From JBBTQJ01 sp038065755 (GTDB taxonomy: Bacteria; Patescibacteriota; Minisyncoccia; Minisyncoccales; Staskawiczbacteraceae): 20,846 nt of DNA. A program made the translations under genes and the position numbers. Below the pieces are notes generated by a model. That model made no database searches. It was not told the DNA's origin and saw only the letters and a program-made list of their open reading frames with translations. This document shows, in pieces, positions 13,613-20,060 of the stretch. The stretch is taken from assembly GCA_038065755.1 (NCBI GenBank), contig JBBTQJ010000008.1:1-20846 (forward strand). Direction: 5' to 3'. The first letter of the stretch is position 1; the number at the start of each line of letters is the position of its first letter.

Positions 13613-13681
13613 TTTTTTTATTTAAGCGAGATAGCAAATTTTAAAATTAATTCCGCAGGGCAGGCTTGCTGTTGAGCGATA

Positions 13682-14959
13682 TTAAAAGGTGTCGTATTCT
13701 CTCATTTGAAGCTGAGAGTTTACCTGGCGCATTGTGTCTAAAACAACGCTAACGACTATTAAAAGAGATGTTCCTCCGATTAAAAAACCAAATCCCGCTA
13801 CGCCGGTAAGCCCCGCAATAATAGAGGGCAAAACAGCTATTAATCCTAAAAATATAGCGCCCGTAAACAAAACCCTGTTTAAAATATGTTTTAAAAAATC
13901 TGTAGTAGGCTTTCCGGGCCTTACTCCCGGTATAAACCCTCCCATTTTTTGAAGATTATCGGCAACGGTTTTCGGATCAAATGTAACTGCAGTATAAAAA
14001 TAGGTAAATAAAATAACCATTATAAAATATAATATTCCGTGAATCCAAATATTATTAAAAAAATTGCCTATGGCTGTAGCAACAACGCCAACCATCCCCG
14101 GATTTCCGCCAAAAAATCCAGCAATCATTCCGGGAAATAAAAGAATAGAAAGGGCGAAGATAATAGGAATAACTCCTGCCGGATTAACATTCAGGGGCAA
14201 GTATGTTGAAAATCCGCCGTACATTTTAGCGCCCCTTACTCTTTTTGCGTAAGAAATAGGTATGTTTCTGCGGGCTTCTGTAATTAAAACAACGCCGGCT
14301 ATTATAATCACAGCTAAGAAGAAAAACAGAATATAAGAAGGAATTTTTGAAGGATCCCAGCTTACAAATGTCTGAAATATGCTTATTGGAAGATTGGCCA
14401 CAATTCCGGCAAAAATTAAAAGAGAAGTGCCGTTTCCCATTCCCTGCTCTGAAATAATTTCTCCCAGCCACATCAAAAACACAGCTCCGGCTGCAATAGT
14501 AATGATAGAGCTGATTAAAATTGGCAGAGAAAGCCCTGTAATAATCCCCTGTCTTTGAAACACTGTAAGCATTCCATATCCTTCAAAAAGAGCCAAGGGA
14601 ATTGTAAGTATTCTTGAATATTGGTTAAACTTTTGACGCCCCTGTTCTCCTTCTTCTTTATAAATTCTTTCTAGGGCCGGAAAAATCATTGTAAGCAATT
14701 GTAAAATAATAGTAGCTGTAATATAAGGCCCCAATCCCAGCAAAACAATGGAAAAATTGCTCAAGGCCCCGCCGGCAAATATGTTTAAAAGGCCAAAAAC
14801 CTGATTTTCGGCAAAAAATTTCCTTAAATTTTCTGTTCCGATTCCCGGAATAGGTATATTAGCGGCAATTCTAAAAACAACAAAAATAAAAATTATAAAA
14901 ATAATTTTATTTCTCAGTTCTTTGTTTTTGAAAATAAATAATATCTTATCATACCACAT
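13682..14959 (-). CDS. secY: Protein translocase subunit SecY
   Basis: SecY is the ten-helix channel of the Sec translocon. The 425-residue product shows the classic features: FRIAANIPIPGI in the plug/helix 1 region, LNIFAGGALSNFSIVLLGLGPYITATIILQLL (helix 2), GEQGRQKFNQYSRILT in a cytosolic loop, GNGTSLLIFAGI, AKRVRGAKMYGG, NPAGVIPIIFA and, near the end, the loop KMGGFIPGVRPGKPT. ATG 14959 gives MWYDKILFIFKNKELRNKI; a GTG eight codons upstream would fall inside a GC-rich hairpin and is rejected. It lies between rplO and adk, as in other spc operons. The gap to rplO holds a composite repeat. Confidence 0.96.
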   Translation of the reverse strand: MWYDKILFIFKNKELRNKIIFIIFIFVVFRIAANIPIPGIGTENLRKFFAENQVFGLLNIFAGGALSNFSIVLLGLGPYITATIILQLLTMIFPALERIYKEEGEQGRQKFNQYSRILTIPLALFEGYGMLTVFQRQGIITGLSLPILISSIITIAAGAVFLMWLGEIISEQGMGNGTSLLIFAGIVANLPISIFQTFVSWDPSKIPSYILFFFLAVIIIAGVVLITEARRNIPISYAKRVRGAKMYGGFSTYLPLNVNPAGVIPIIFALSILLFPGMIAGFFGGNPGMVGVVATAIGNFFNNIWIHGILYFIMVILFTYFYTAVTFDPKTVADNLQKMGGFIPGVRPGKPTTDFLKHILNRVLFTGAIFLGLIAVLPSIIAGLTGVAGFGFLIGGTSLLIVVSVVLDTMRQVNSQLQMREYDTF

Positions 14960-14967
14960 AATCGTTC

Positions 14968-15089
14968 GCCCTATCGGGCTCACTTAAGTTAAAAGTTAAA
15001 AGTCAAAAGCTTAAAGTAAAATTAAAAGTAAAAAGTATTAAAAAATTCATAATATACTTTTAACTTTTAATTTTAGACTTTTAATTTTA
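14968..15089. repeat. Composite AT-rich inverted repeat plus GC hairpin, copy B (rplO-secY gap)
   Basis: Arms about 14985-15040 and 15052-15089, made of TTAAAAGT-like units, followed on the secY side by a GC hairpin GCCC-TATC-GGGC (14968-14979) that ends 8 nt before the secY ATG. The rplO stop (15073-15075) and last codons lie inside the arm. It matches copy A over the arms, the central ATATTA-GAA part, TGAGCCC and the GGGCGAA-GA segment. Confidence 0.8.
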
Positions 15090-15513
15090 TTATGCCGCCG
15101 GCTTTTTCTATGGCATCTTTGGCCTTCTTTGAAACTTTGCAATTCTCTATAATTATTTTTTTTGTAAGAATGCCTTTGCCTAAAATTTTAACACCGGGAG
15201 TCTTTCCTTTTATTGTATGAATAATTCCTTTTTTAATCAAATTATCAGGGTTTATAATTTCTCCCTGCTCTGAAATTTTTTCTAAAATATCAAGATTAAC
15301 AACCGCTGAAAAATCGTTTAAAACAAAACTTCTATATCCCTTTAGTTTTGGATATCTTTTTATCAGTTCTCTTATGATTGGCGCCATTTTCCTGCCGGCC
15401 CTTGAACTTTGCCCCTTGTTTCCTTTTCCGGAATAAGTGCCCTTTTTTCCTCCCCGGCCGACTCTTTTTTTGCTTTTATTTTTATGTTTTGGCTTTAATT
15501 CGTGTATCTGCAT
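15073..15513 (-). CDS. rplO: 50S ribosomal protein L15
   Basis: L15 is a late assembly protein of the large subunit. Family features are the basic glycine-rich N-terminus (ELKPKHKNKSKKRVGRGG, then KKGTYSGKGNKGQSSRAGRK), RYPKLKGYRSF and the C-terminal GKTPGVKILGKGILTKK segment ending KAKDAIEKAGGIIKLKV. The 146 residues match the usual length. The final KLKV and stop are encoded by the arm of a downstream repeat. It follows rpsE directly; rpmD (L30), normally between them, is missing. Confidence 0.96.
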   Translation of the reverse strand: MQIHELKPKHKNKSKKRVGRGGKKGTYSGKGNKGQSSRAGRKMAPIIRELIKRYPKLKGYRSFVLNDFSAVVNLDILEKISEQGEIINPDNLIKKGIIHTIKGKTPGVKILGKGILTKKIIIENCKVSKKAKDAIEKAGGIIKLKV

Positions 15514-15520
15514 ATAAAAA

Positions 15521-15590
15521 TAGTTAAAAATTAAAAGTCTAAAATTAAAAATATATTTAAACTTTTAACTTTTGACTTTTAACTTTTTAA
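15521..15590. repeat. AT-rich inverted repeat, copy C (rpsE-rplO gap)
   Basis: Arms about 15522-15554 and 15558-15590 of TTAAAAGT-like units. The right arm contains the rpsE stop (15565-15567) and its last seven or eight codons. There is no GC hairpin on the rplO side, unlike copies A and B. Confidence 0.75.
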
Positions 15591-16110
15591 GGGCTTCTAT
15601 TGTCGCCCTAGCGTTGTTAAGTTTGTTTTTTGAGCCAGAAAGAATTTTTGAAGAAATATTTTTAATGCCCGCCAAGTCGCAAATTGTTCTTACTGCTCCG
15701 CCCGCAACCAAGCCTCTGCCTTTTTTCTGAGGCTTTAATAATATCTTTGCAGGCCCTACTTTTGCTTCAACTTCGTGGGCAATGGTTCCCTCTACAATTA
15801 CAACATTTACCAAATTTTTTCTAGCCCTTCTTGTTGCCTTTTCAATTGCCTGAGATACGTCTCTGCCCTTGTCTATTCCTATGCCAATTTTGCCTTTTTT
15901 GTCTCCAGCCGCCACGACCGCCCTAAAACTCATGCGCTTGCCCCCGCCAGTAACTCTGGTAACCCTGGCAAGGTCTAAAAGCTTTGAATCAATATCGTCT
16001 TTAACGGCATTTCTGTTTTTTGGACCTCCAAAACCATATTTGCCGACTTTTCTAAAGCCGCTGTCTTTATTTGTGTTTATTTTTTTCTCTTCTATTTTTT
16101 GTTCTTCCAT
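15565..16110 (-). CDS. rpsE: 30S ribosomal protein S5
   Basis: S5 helps decoding fidelity at the mRNA entry site. The N-terminal double-stranded-RNA-binding domain (LARVTRVTGGGKRMSFRAVV) and GDKKGKIGIGIDKGRDVSQAI, followed by the C-terminal KILLKPQKKGRGLVAGGAVRTICDLAGIKNISSKILGS-like region, are clear. The 181 residues include an acidic/Lys-rich N-terminal extension of about 18. The C-terminal KKLKVKS is translated from a repeat arm. rplR ends 10 nt upstream. Confidence 0.96.
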   Translation of the reverse strand: MEEQKIEEKKINTNKDSGFRKVGKYGFGGPKNRNAVKDDIDSKLLDLARVTRVTGGGKRMSFRAVVAAGDKKGKIGIGIDKGRDVSQAIEKATRRARKNLVNVVIVEGTIAHEVEAKVGPAKILLKPQKKGRGLVAGGAVRTICDLAGIKNISSKILSGSKNKLNNARATIEALKKLKVKS

Positions 16111-16120
16111 AATAATTAAA

Positions 16121-16471
16121 TTAAAATTTAAGCCCTCCTTCTCTGGCTCCTTGAGCTAAAAATTTTATTCTGCCGCGGAAAACAATCCCACCCCTATCAA
16201 AAACAATTTTTTCAATTGATTTTGCAACAGCTTTTTTAGCAATTAATTTTCCGACTTCAAGGGCAACGATCACTTTCTTTTTCCCTTTTGTTTCTTCAAT
16301 TTCTTTATCTGACGCAGACAACAAAACCATTGCCTTGTTATCATCAATAAGCTGGGCATAAATATGGCTATTAGATCTAAACACAAAAAGTCTTGGCTTT
16401 TCTTGGGTGCCGCGTATTTTTATTCTTATTTTTTTATGCCTTCTTTGCCGTTTTAATTGTTTTTCCTGCAT
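16121..16471 (-). CDS. rplR: 50S ribosomal protein L18
   Basis: L18 binds 5S rRNA in the central protuberance. The 116-residue protein has KIRGTQEKPRLFVFRSNSHIYAQLIDD, VGKLIAKKAVAKSIEKIVFDRGG and the typical end GRIKFLAQGAREGGLKF, with normal length. It lies 16 nt after rplF and 10 nt before rpsE in the conserved spc order. Confidence 0.96.
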   Translation of the reverse strand: MQEKQLKRQRRHKKIRIKIRGTQEKPRLFVFRSNSHIYAQLIDDNKAMVLLSASDKEIEETKGKKKVIVALEVGKLIAKKAVAKSIEKIVFDRGGIVFRGRIKFLAQGAREGGLKF

Positions 16472-16487
16472 TTTTTATAAAAATATA

Positions 16488-17039
16488 TTATTTTTTGGTT
16501 GCCACCACTTTCTTACCTTCTTTTCTTCTTATTTTTTCTCCCTGATATTTTATTCCCTTGCCTTTATATGGCTCTGATTTTTTAACTTTTCTGATTATAG
16601 CTGCAATTTGTCCTACTTTTTCTTTGTCTATGCCGAAAACAGTAATCACGTTTTTTTCGACTAAAAAATTAATCCCTTCCGGTTTTTTTATTTTAACAGG
16701 ATTGGTAAATCCGACATTTAAAATCAAATTTTCTCCTTCTGCGACCGCCTTGTATCCTATACCCTCTATTTCTAATTTCTTTTCAAATCCGCTGGCTGCC
16801 CCAATAATCATATTAGAAATAAGGGCGCGATACAGACCCCAAAACCCCCTTGCTCTGTTTGATAAATTTTCTTTATGCGGGGAAACCAAAATTTCATTTT
16901 CTTTTATTTCTGCTTTAATTTCTTTTGGCATTTCTATTTTTAATTCTCCTTTGGGTCCAAAAACCGCGAGGTTTTGTCCCTCAATTTTCACCTTCACGGT
17001 TTCCGGTATTTTAATTGATTTTTTTCCTATTCTTGACAT
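16488..17039 (-). CDS. rplF: 50S ribosomal protein L6
   Basis: L6 is near the factor-binding site of the large subunit. The 183 residues start MSRIGKKSIKIPETVKVKIEG and show two L6 repeats, with ISNMIIGAASGFEKKLEIEGIGYKAV in the middle and the signature KKSEPYKGKGIKYQGEKIRRKEGK at the end. The start is 3 nt after the rpsH stop, suggesting coupling. Confidence 0.96.
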   Translation of the reverse strand: MSRIGKKSIKIPETVKVKIEGQNLAVFGPKGELKIEMPKEIKAEIKENEILVSPHKENLSNRARGFWGLYRALISNMIIGAASGFEKKLEIEGIGYKAVAEGENLILNVGFTNPVKIKKPEGINFLVEKNVITVFGIDKEKVGQIAAIIRKVKKSEPYKGKGIKYQGEKIRRKEGKKVVATKK

Positions 17040-17042
17040 AAT

Positions 17043-17432
17043 TTACCAAATTTCTAATAATATTTCTCCTCCTAATTTTTGTTTTCTTGCTTCTTTGTTT
17101 GTCATTAATCCTTTTGGCGTTGAAACTATTGATATTCCATAACCCCCCCTGACTCTTTTTAATTCTGATGATTTTGAATAAATTCTTTGGCCGGGCTTGG
17201 AAACTCTTTTTAATCCTGAAATTGCGGAAACGCCATTTTCGTATTTTAAAAATATTTTTATTTCTTTATTTTTTTCTTTAATATTTTTTTTAATTTCTCC
17301 CACAAATCCCTCTTTTGATAAAATGCCGGCGATTTCATATTTTATTTTTGAAAAAGGAACTAAAATTTCCTCTTTCAAAAGAGCTTTTGCGTTTCTTATT
17401 ATATTTAACATATCTGTTATTGGGTCTGTCAT
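17043..17432 (-). CDS. rpsH: 30S ribosomal protein S8
   Basis: S8 is a primary 16S rRNA binder and, in Escherichia coli, the translational repressor of the spc operon through a site near rplE. The 129-residue product starts MTDPITDMLNIIRNAKA and contains SKPGQRIYSKSSELKRVRGGYGISIVSTPKGLMTN, the RNA-binding C-terminal core. I could not identify an S8-type target helix around rplX-rplE by eye. rpsN ends 15 nt upstream. Confidence 0.96.
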   Translation of the reverse strand: MTDPITDMLNIIRNAKALLKEEILVPFSKIKYEIAGILSKEGFVGEIKKNIKEKNKEIKIFLKYENGVSAISGLKRVSKPGQRIYSKSSELKRVRGGYGISIVSTPKGLMTNKEARKQKLGGEILLEIW

Positions 17433-17447
17433 ATATTTTTTTTAAAA

Positions 17448-17633
17448 TTACCAACTTGATTTTTTTATACCGGGTATTTCGCCTTTATTTGCCAGCTCCC
17501 TAAAGCATATTCTGCAAAGGCCGAAGCTTCTCATATATCCCCTTCTTCTTCCGCACTTAAAACATCTCCTAATAGTTCTTGAAGAATATTTTGGCTTATT
17601 TTTTGCTTTTGCTATTTGTGATGTTTTTGCCAT
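17448..17633 (-). CDS. rpsN: 30S ribosomal protein S14, type Z
   Basis: The 61-residue short S14 carries all four zinc cysteines: C24, C27, C40 and C43 (RRCFKCGRR and GLCRICFREL). The end GEIPGIKKSSW is typical. It is the zinc-dependent type, usual in CPR bacteria, in the canonical place between rplE and rpsH. Confidence 0.97.
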   Translation of the reverse strand: MAKTSQIAKAKNKPKYSSRTIRRCFKCGRRRGYMRSFGLCRICFRELANKGEIPGIKKSSW

Positions 17634-17657
17634 AAATTTTTTAACGCAGCGATATAA

Positions 17658-18215
17658 TTATATTTTTATCGGAAGGCCTAATAATTTATATAACTCCAAT
17701 CCTTCTTCTTTTGATTTGGCGTTTGTTACAATCGTTATTTCAAAACCAAAAATAGTTTTTTCTTTTTCTGTAAAAATTTCCGGGAAAGAAATGTGTTCTT
17801 TAAAACCAATATTAAGGTTTCCTCTTTTGTCTATTGATTTTGGGCTAATTCCTTTAAAGTCGTGAGATCTTGGCAAAGACAAATAAATCAGCCTTTCTAA
17901 AAAATCCCACATTTTTCCTTTTCTTAATGTTGCCATAGCGGCAATTTCCAAACCCTCGCGAAGCTTGAATCCGGCAATTGATTTTTTAGATTTCATTATT
18001 TTTGTTTTTTGCCCCGCAATCAAAGATAAATCTTGCGCAACGGCATTTTGTATTTTTTCTCTTTCTCCGGCGGCTTTGCCTGCGACGTTTTTGCCAAAAG
18101 AGCTGTTTATTACAACTTTTTTGATAGAAGGCACAGCCATAATATTTTTGTATCCAAAAATTTTCATCATTCCCGGCGCAACTTCCTTTTTATATTTTTC
18201 CTGTAATTTTGTCAT
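17658..18215 (-). CDS. rplE: 50S ribosomal protein L5
   Basis: L5 binds 5S rRNA and contacts P-site tRNA. Family features are PSIKKVVINSSFGKNV near residue 30, IAGQKTKIMKSKKSIAGFKLREG, the LPRSHDFKGI loop and IVTNAKSKEEGLELYKLLGLPI at the end. From ATG 18215 the protein has 185 residues, near the usual 179. A longer reading from TTG 18278 would overlap the zinc-ribbon end of rplX by 53 nt and is rejected. Confidence 0.96.
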   Translation of the reverse strand: MTKLQEKYKKEVAPGMMKIFGYKNIMAVPSIKKVVINSSFGKNVAGKAAGEREKIQNAVAQDLSLIAGQKTKIMKSKKSIAGFKLREGLEIAAMATLRKGKMWDFLERLIYLSLPRSHDFKGISPKSIDKRGNLNIGFKEHISFPEIFTEKEKTIFGFEITIVTNAKSKEEGLELYKLLGLPIKI

Positions 18216-18225
18216 TTTAAAATTT

Positions 18226-18531
18226 TTATATTTCTTGCAGACATTTTTTACAAATTCTTTGTTTCTTTTCTCCTTCAATTTTATATCCTACTCTTGATGC
18301 CTTTCCACACCTGGGACAAATTATTTTAACATTGGAAATATTCAGAGCTGATAATATTTTCACAATCTGGCCTTTTTCTCCGCTTTTTTTCGGCTTTGAA
18401 TGTTTCTTTTTTAAATTAATTCCTTCTACTAAAAGGCCGCTCTCTTTTGGCAAAGATTTTAAAACCTTTCCTGTTCTGCCTTTGTCTTTTCCTGCTATGA
18501 TTAAAACATTGTCGCCTTTCTTTATTTTCAC
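18226..18531 (-). CDS. rplX: 50S ribosomal protein L24 with zinc ribbon and GTG start
   Basis: L24 is one of the first proteins in large-subunit assembly. The KOW motif region KKGDNVLIIAGKDKGRTGKVL is at the N-terminus; the C-terminal half adds a zinc ribbon (C72, C75, C94, C97; ICPRCGK and ICKKCLQ). The start is GTG 18531-18529, whose G is the last base of an inserted 127-bp element with inverted repeats. Removing that element restores an ATG that overlaps the rplN TGA. No Shine-Dalgarno sequence precedes the GTG, and the start lies at the base of a potential 13-bp stem, so translation may be weaker than in relatives. Confidence 0.95.
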   Translation of the reverse strand: MKIKKGDNVLIIAGKDKGRTGKVLKSLPKESGLLVEGINLKKKHSKPKKSGEKGQIVKILSALNISNVKIICPRCGKASRVGYKIEGEKKQRICKKCLQEI

Positions 18532-18657
18532 CCCGTTAGAAGTCTGGGCAAAAATATTTTTATAAAAATATTTTTGCTTGCTCTTAATTAATTATTTTTT
18601 TATGCAATATTATTCCCCACCAAAGTATTTACGACCGTATCCATACTTCTAACGGGG
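18531..18657. mobile_element. MITE-like element inserted between rplN and rplX
   Basis: Perfect 13-bp terminal inverted repeats, CCCCGTTAGAAGT (18531-18543) and its complement (18645-18657), enclose 101 bp without a significant frame. The element is flanked by 4-bp direct repeats TTCA (18527-18530 and 18658-18661). Inside is a perfect 30-nt AT palindrome (18548-18577). Removing the element and one TTCA rebuilds the overlap TTATGAAAATAAAG, where TGA ends rplN and ATG starts rplX. The transposase family is unknown; a 4-bp duplication fits several DDE families. Confidence 0.85.
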
Positions 18658-18658
18658 T

Positions 18659-19027
18659 TCATAACAATTCTGTTGCCATCATGGCAATTTTATCAAAACC
18701 TTTTTCTTTTAATTCTCTGGCCGTAGGCCCGAAAACTCTTCCTCCTTTGGGGAGCTTTCCGTCTCCTAAAATTACAGCCGCGTTATCGTCAAAGCGGATA
18801 TAAGAACCGTCAGCTCTTTTATATTCTTTTCTCTGCCTTATTACAACTGCTTTTACTTTTTCATGTTTTTTAACCAACTTTCTCGGCTCTGCTTTTTTTA
18901 CCGCAGCCACAATTATATCGCCCAATTGCGCGTATCTTTTTCTTGTTCCGCCCAAAACGTTAATAACCTGGATAATTTTTGCTCCGGAGTTGTCGGCTAC
19001 TTTTAACATTGACCTTAGCTGTATCAT
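18659..19027 (-). CDS. rplN: 50S ribosomal protein L14
   Basis: L14 forms an intersubunit bridge. The 122-residue protein begins MIQLRSMLKVADNSGAKII and has the signature region IVAAVKKAEPRKLVKKHEKVKAVVIRQRKE, YIRFDDNAAVIL and GRVFGPTARELKEKG, ending IAMMATELL. Length and ending are normal; the TGA stop shares two bases with a target-site duplication. rpsQ ends 6 nt upstream. Confidence 0.97.
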   Translation of the reverse strand: MIQLRSMLKVADNSGAKIIQVINVLGGTRKRYAQLGDIIVAAVKKAEPRKLVKKHEKVKAVVIRQRKEYKRADGSYIRFDDNAAVILGDGKLPKGGRVFGPTARELKEKGFDKIAMMATELL

Positions 19028-19033
19028 ATAATT

Positions 19034-19267
19034 TTAAATTTTTGAAATTACTATCCATCTTTTATCTTTTGACATCGGCTTTGTTTCTTCTATCACAACT
19101 TTGTCTCCAACGCGATATTGCTTGGTTTCGTCGTGAACTTTATATTTTTTGTGGGTTTTATACCTTCTTTTATATTTTGGATGCTCTTTAATCCTTTCAA
19201 CCTGAACCACTGCTGTTTTTTGCATCTTGTCTGAAACCACAATTCCTGTTAATTTTTTCTTGGCCAT
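19034..19267 (-). CDS. rpsQ: 30S ribosomal protein S17
   Basis: S17 is a primary 16S rRNA binder with an OB fold. The 77-residue product starts MAKKKLTGIVVSDKMQKTAVVQVER and has KHPKYKRRYKTHKKYKVHDE-type sequence and GDKVVIEETKPMSKDKRWIV. The length is slightly below the common 84. It is separated from rpmC by a 160-bp MITE-like element, although these genes are normally adjacent. Confidence 0.96.
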   Translation of the reverse strand: MAKKKLTGIVVSDKMQKTAVVQVERIKEHPKYKRRYKTHKKYKVHDETKQYRVGDKVVIEETKPMSKDKRWIVISKI

Positions 19268-19283
19268 AATTGTATTATTTATT

Positions 19284-19443
19284 AGTCCTGTTGCGAAATA
19301 AGAATTTGCGCCTAAATTTGAAATTTTGGCTGCAAATTTGGAAAAACTCGTCGGCTTATACTCTGTATAAACCTCCTCATTTTTCCAAATTTTCGCTCAA
19401 AATTTCTGCATTTCGCTTGCTAATCTTATTTCGCAACAGGACT
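19284..19443. mobile_element. MITE-like element inserted at the 3' end of rpmC
   Basis: Perfect 20-bp terminal inverted repeats AGTCCTGTTGCGAAATAAGA (19284-19303 and complement 19424-19443), with ATT direct repeats outside (19281-19283 and 19444-19446). The interior is a weaker inverted repeat too, including a matching AAATTTGGAAAAA on both sides and a TTATAC/GTATAA tip, so the whole unit can fold into one long hairpin. The right TIR supplies the last codons and the stop of rpmC. There is no transposase inside. Confidence 0.8.
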
Positions 19444-19623
19444 ATTTTCTCGCAAAATGGTTAAAATTTTGGCGATCTCTTTTTTCGATTGGCTAATTTC
19501 TTTAACATTCTTTAATTTATTTGAAGAAAATTTAAACCTGAGATCGCTTAATCTTTTTCTAAGATCATAAACCGATTTTTCCAGTTCTTTTTTATCTATT
19601 TTTCTTAATTCTTTTGTTTTCAT
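19426..19623 (-). CDS. rpmC: 50S ribosomal protein L29, C-terminus from an inserted repeat
   Basis: L29 lies by the peptide exit tunnel and forms part of the SRP/trigger-factor docking site. The two-helix hairpin is clear: MKTKELRKIDKKELEKSVYDLRKRLSDLRFKFSSNKLKN, then ISQSKKEIAKILTILRE. The last residues SPVAK and the TAA stop are read from the terminal inverted repeat of the 160-bp element. With the element and one ATT removed, the frame would end RENK-stop, shortening the protein by four residues. The length of 65 is still normal, so function is probably kept. Confidence 0.94.
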   Translation of the reverse strand: MKTKELRKIDKKELEKSVYDLRKRLSDLRFKFSSNKLKNVKEISQSKKEIAKILTILRENSPVAK

Positions 19624-19639
19624 AATTATATTTTATGGT

Positions 19640-20056
19640 TTATGTTTCTCTTTTAACAAATTTTGTCTTAATTGGCAACTTATTAGCCGCTCCTCTTAAA
19701 GCCTCTCTGGCTATTTCTTCTTTAAGGCCGTCTAATTCAAAAATAATTCTGCCCGGTTTTATAGGAAAAACATAATGGTCAACCGCTCCTTTGCCTCCGC
19801 CCATTCCAACTTCGGCCCCCTTGGCAGTCACGGGTTTATCTGGAAAAACTCTCGTCCAAAGCTTTCCTCCTTTTTTAAGGTGTCTTATTATGCATCTTCT
19901 GGCAGATTCCAGTTGGCGCGAAGACAGCCACTTTGTTTCCAAAGACTTTAATCCAAAAATTCCAAAATTAAGATCGGTTGCCCGGGTTTCAACTCCTTTT
20001 GACCTTCCTTTGTGCCACTTTCTGTGTTTAACTTTTTTCGGCATTAATATTGACAT
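19640..20056 (-). CDS. rplP: 50S ribosomal protein L16
   Basis: L16 helps organise the A site and late 50S assembly. Typical segments are MPKKVKHRKWHKGRSKG at the start, FGLKSLETKWLSSRQLESARR, LWTRVFPDKPVTAKGAEVGMGGGKGAVDHYV and GRIIFELDGL. The length is 138 from ATG 20056; a second in-frame ATG at 20044 gives a start (MPKKVKH) equally close to the family. The rpsC stop lies 4 nt upstream of the first ATG. Confidence 0.96.
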   Translation of the reverse strand: MSILMPKKVKHRKWHKGRSKGVETRATDLNFGIFGLKSLETKWLSSRQLESARRCIIRHLKKGGKLWTRVFPDKPVTAKGAEVGMGGGKGAVDHYVFPIKPGRIIFELDGLKEEIAREALRGAANKLPIKTKFVKRET

Positions 20057-20060
20057 AAAT

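Noticed and set aside
13613..13681. GCAGGGCAGGCTTGC in the secY-adk gap as a copy of the alaS palindrome
   Set aside because: It shares CCTGCC-like words only and does not form a convincing palindrome; at most a decayed copy.
14957..14983. GTG start for secY (MSPIGRTI...)
   Set aside because: It lies in the GC hairpin shared with the rpsK upstream region; ATG 14959 begins the conserved protein.
18216..18278. TTG start for rplE
   Set aside because: It would overlap the zinc-ribbon coding end of rplX by 53 nt and extend the protein beyond family length.
18560..18645. 14-codon frame (MDTVVNTL...) inside the rplN-rplX element
   Set aside because: Too short, no ribosome-binding site, and better explained as part of the inserted element.
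19284..19443. Small frame of 22 codons (starting MRRFIQ) on the minus strand in the rpmC-rpsQ element
   Set aside because: It lies in the hairpin centre; nothing but the AGGAGG-like sequence supports translation, and length and composition are uninformative.
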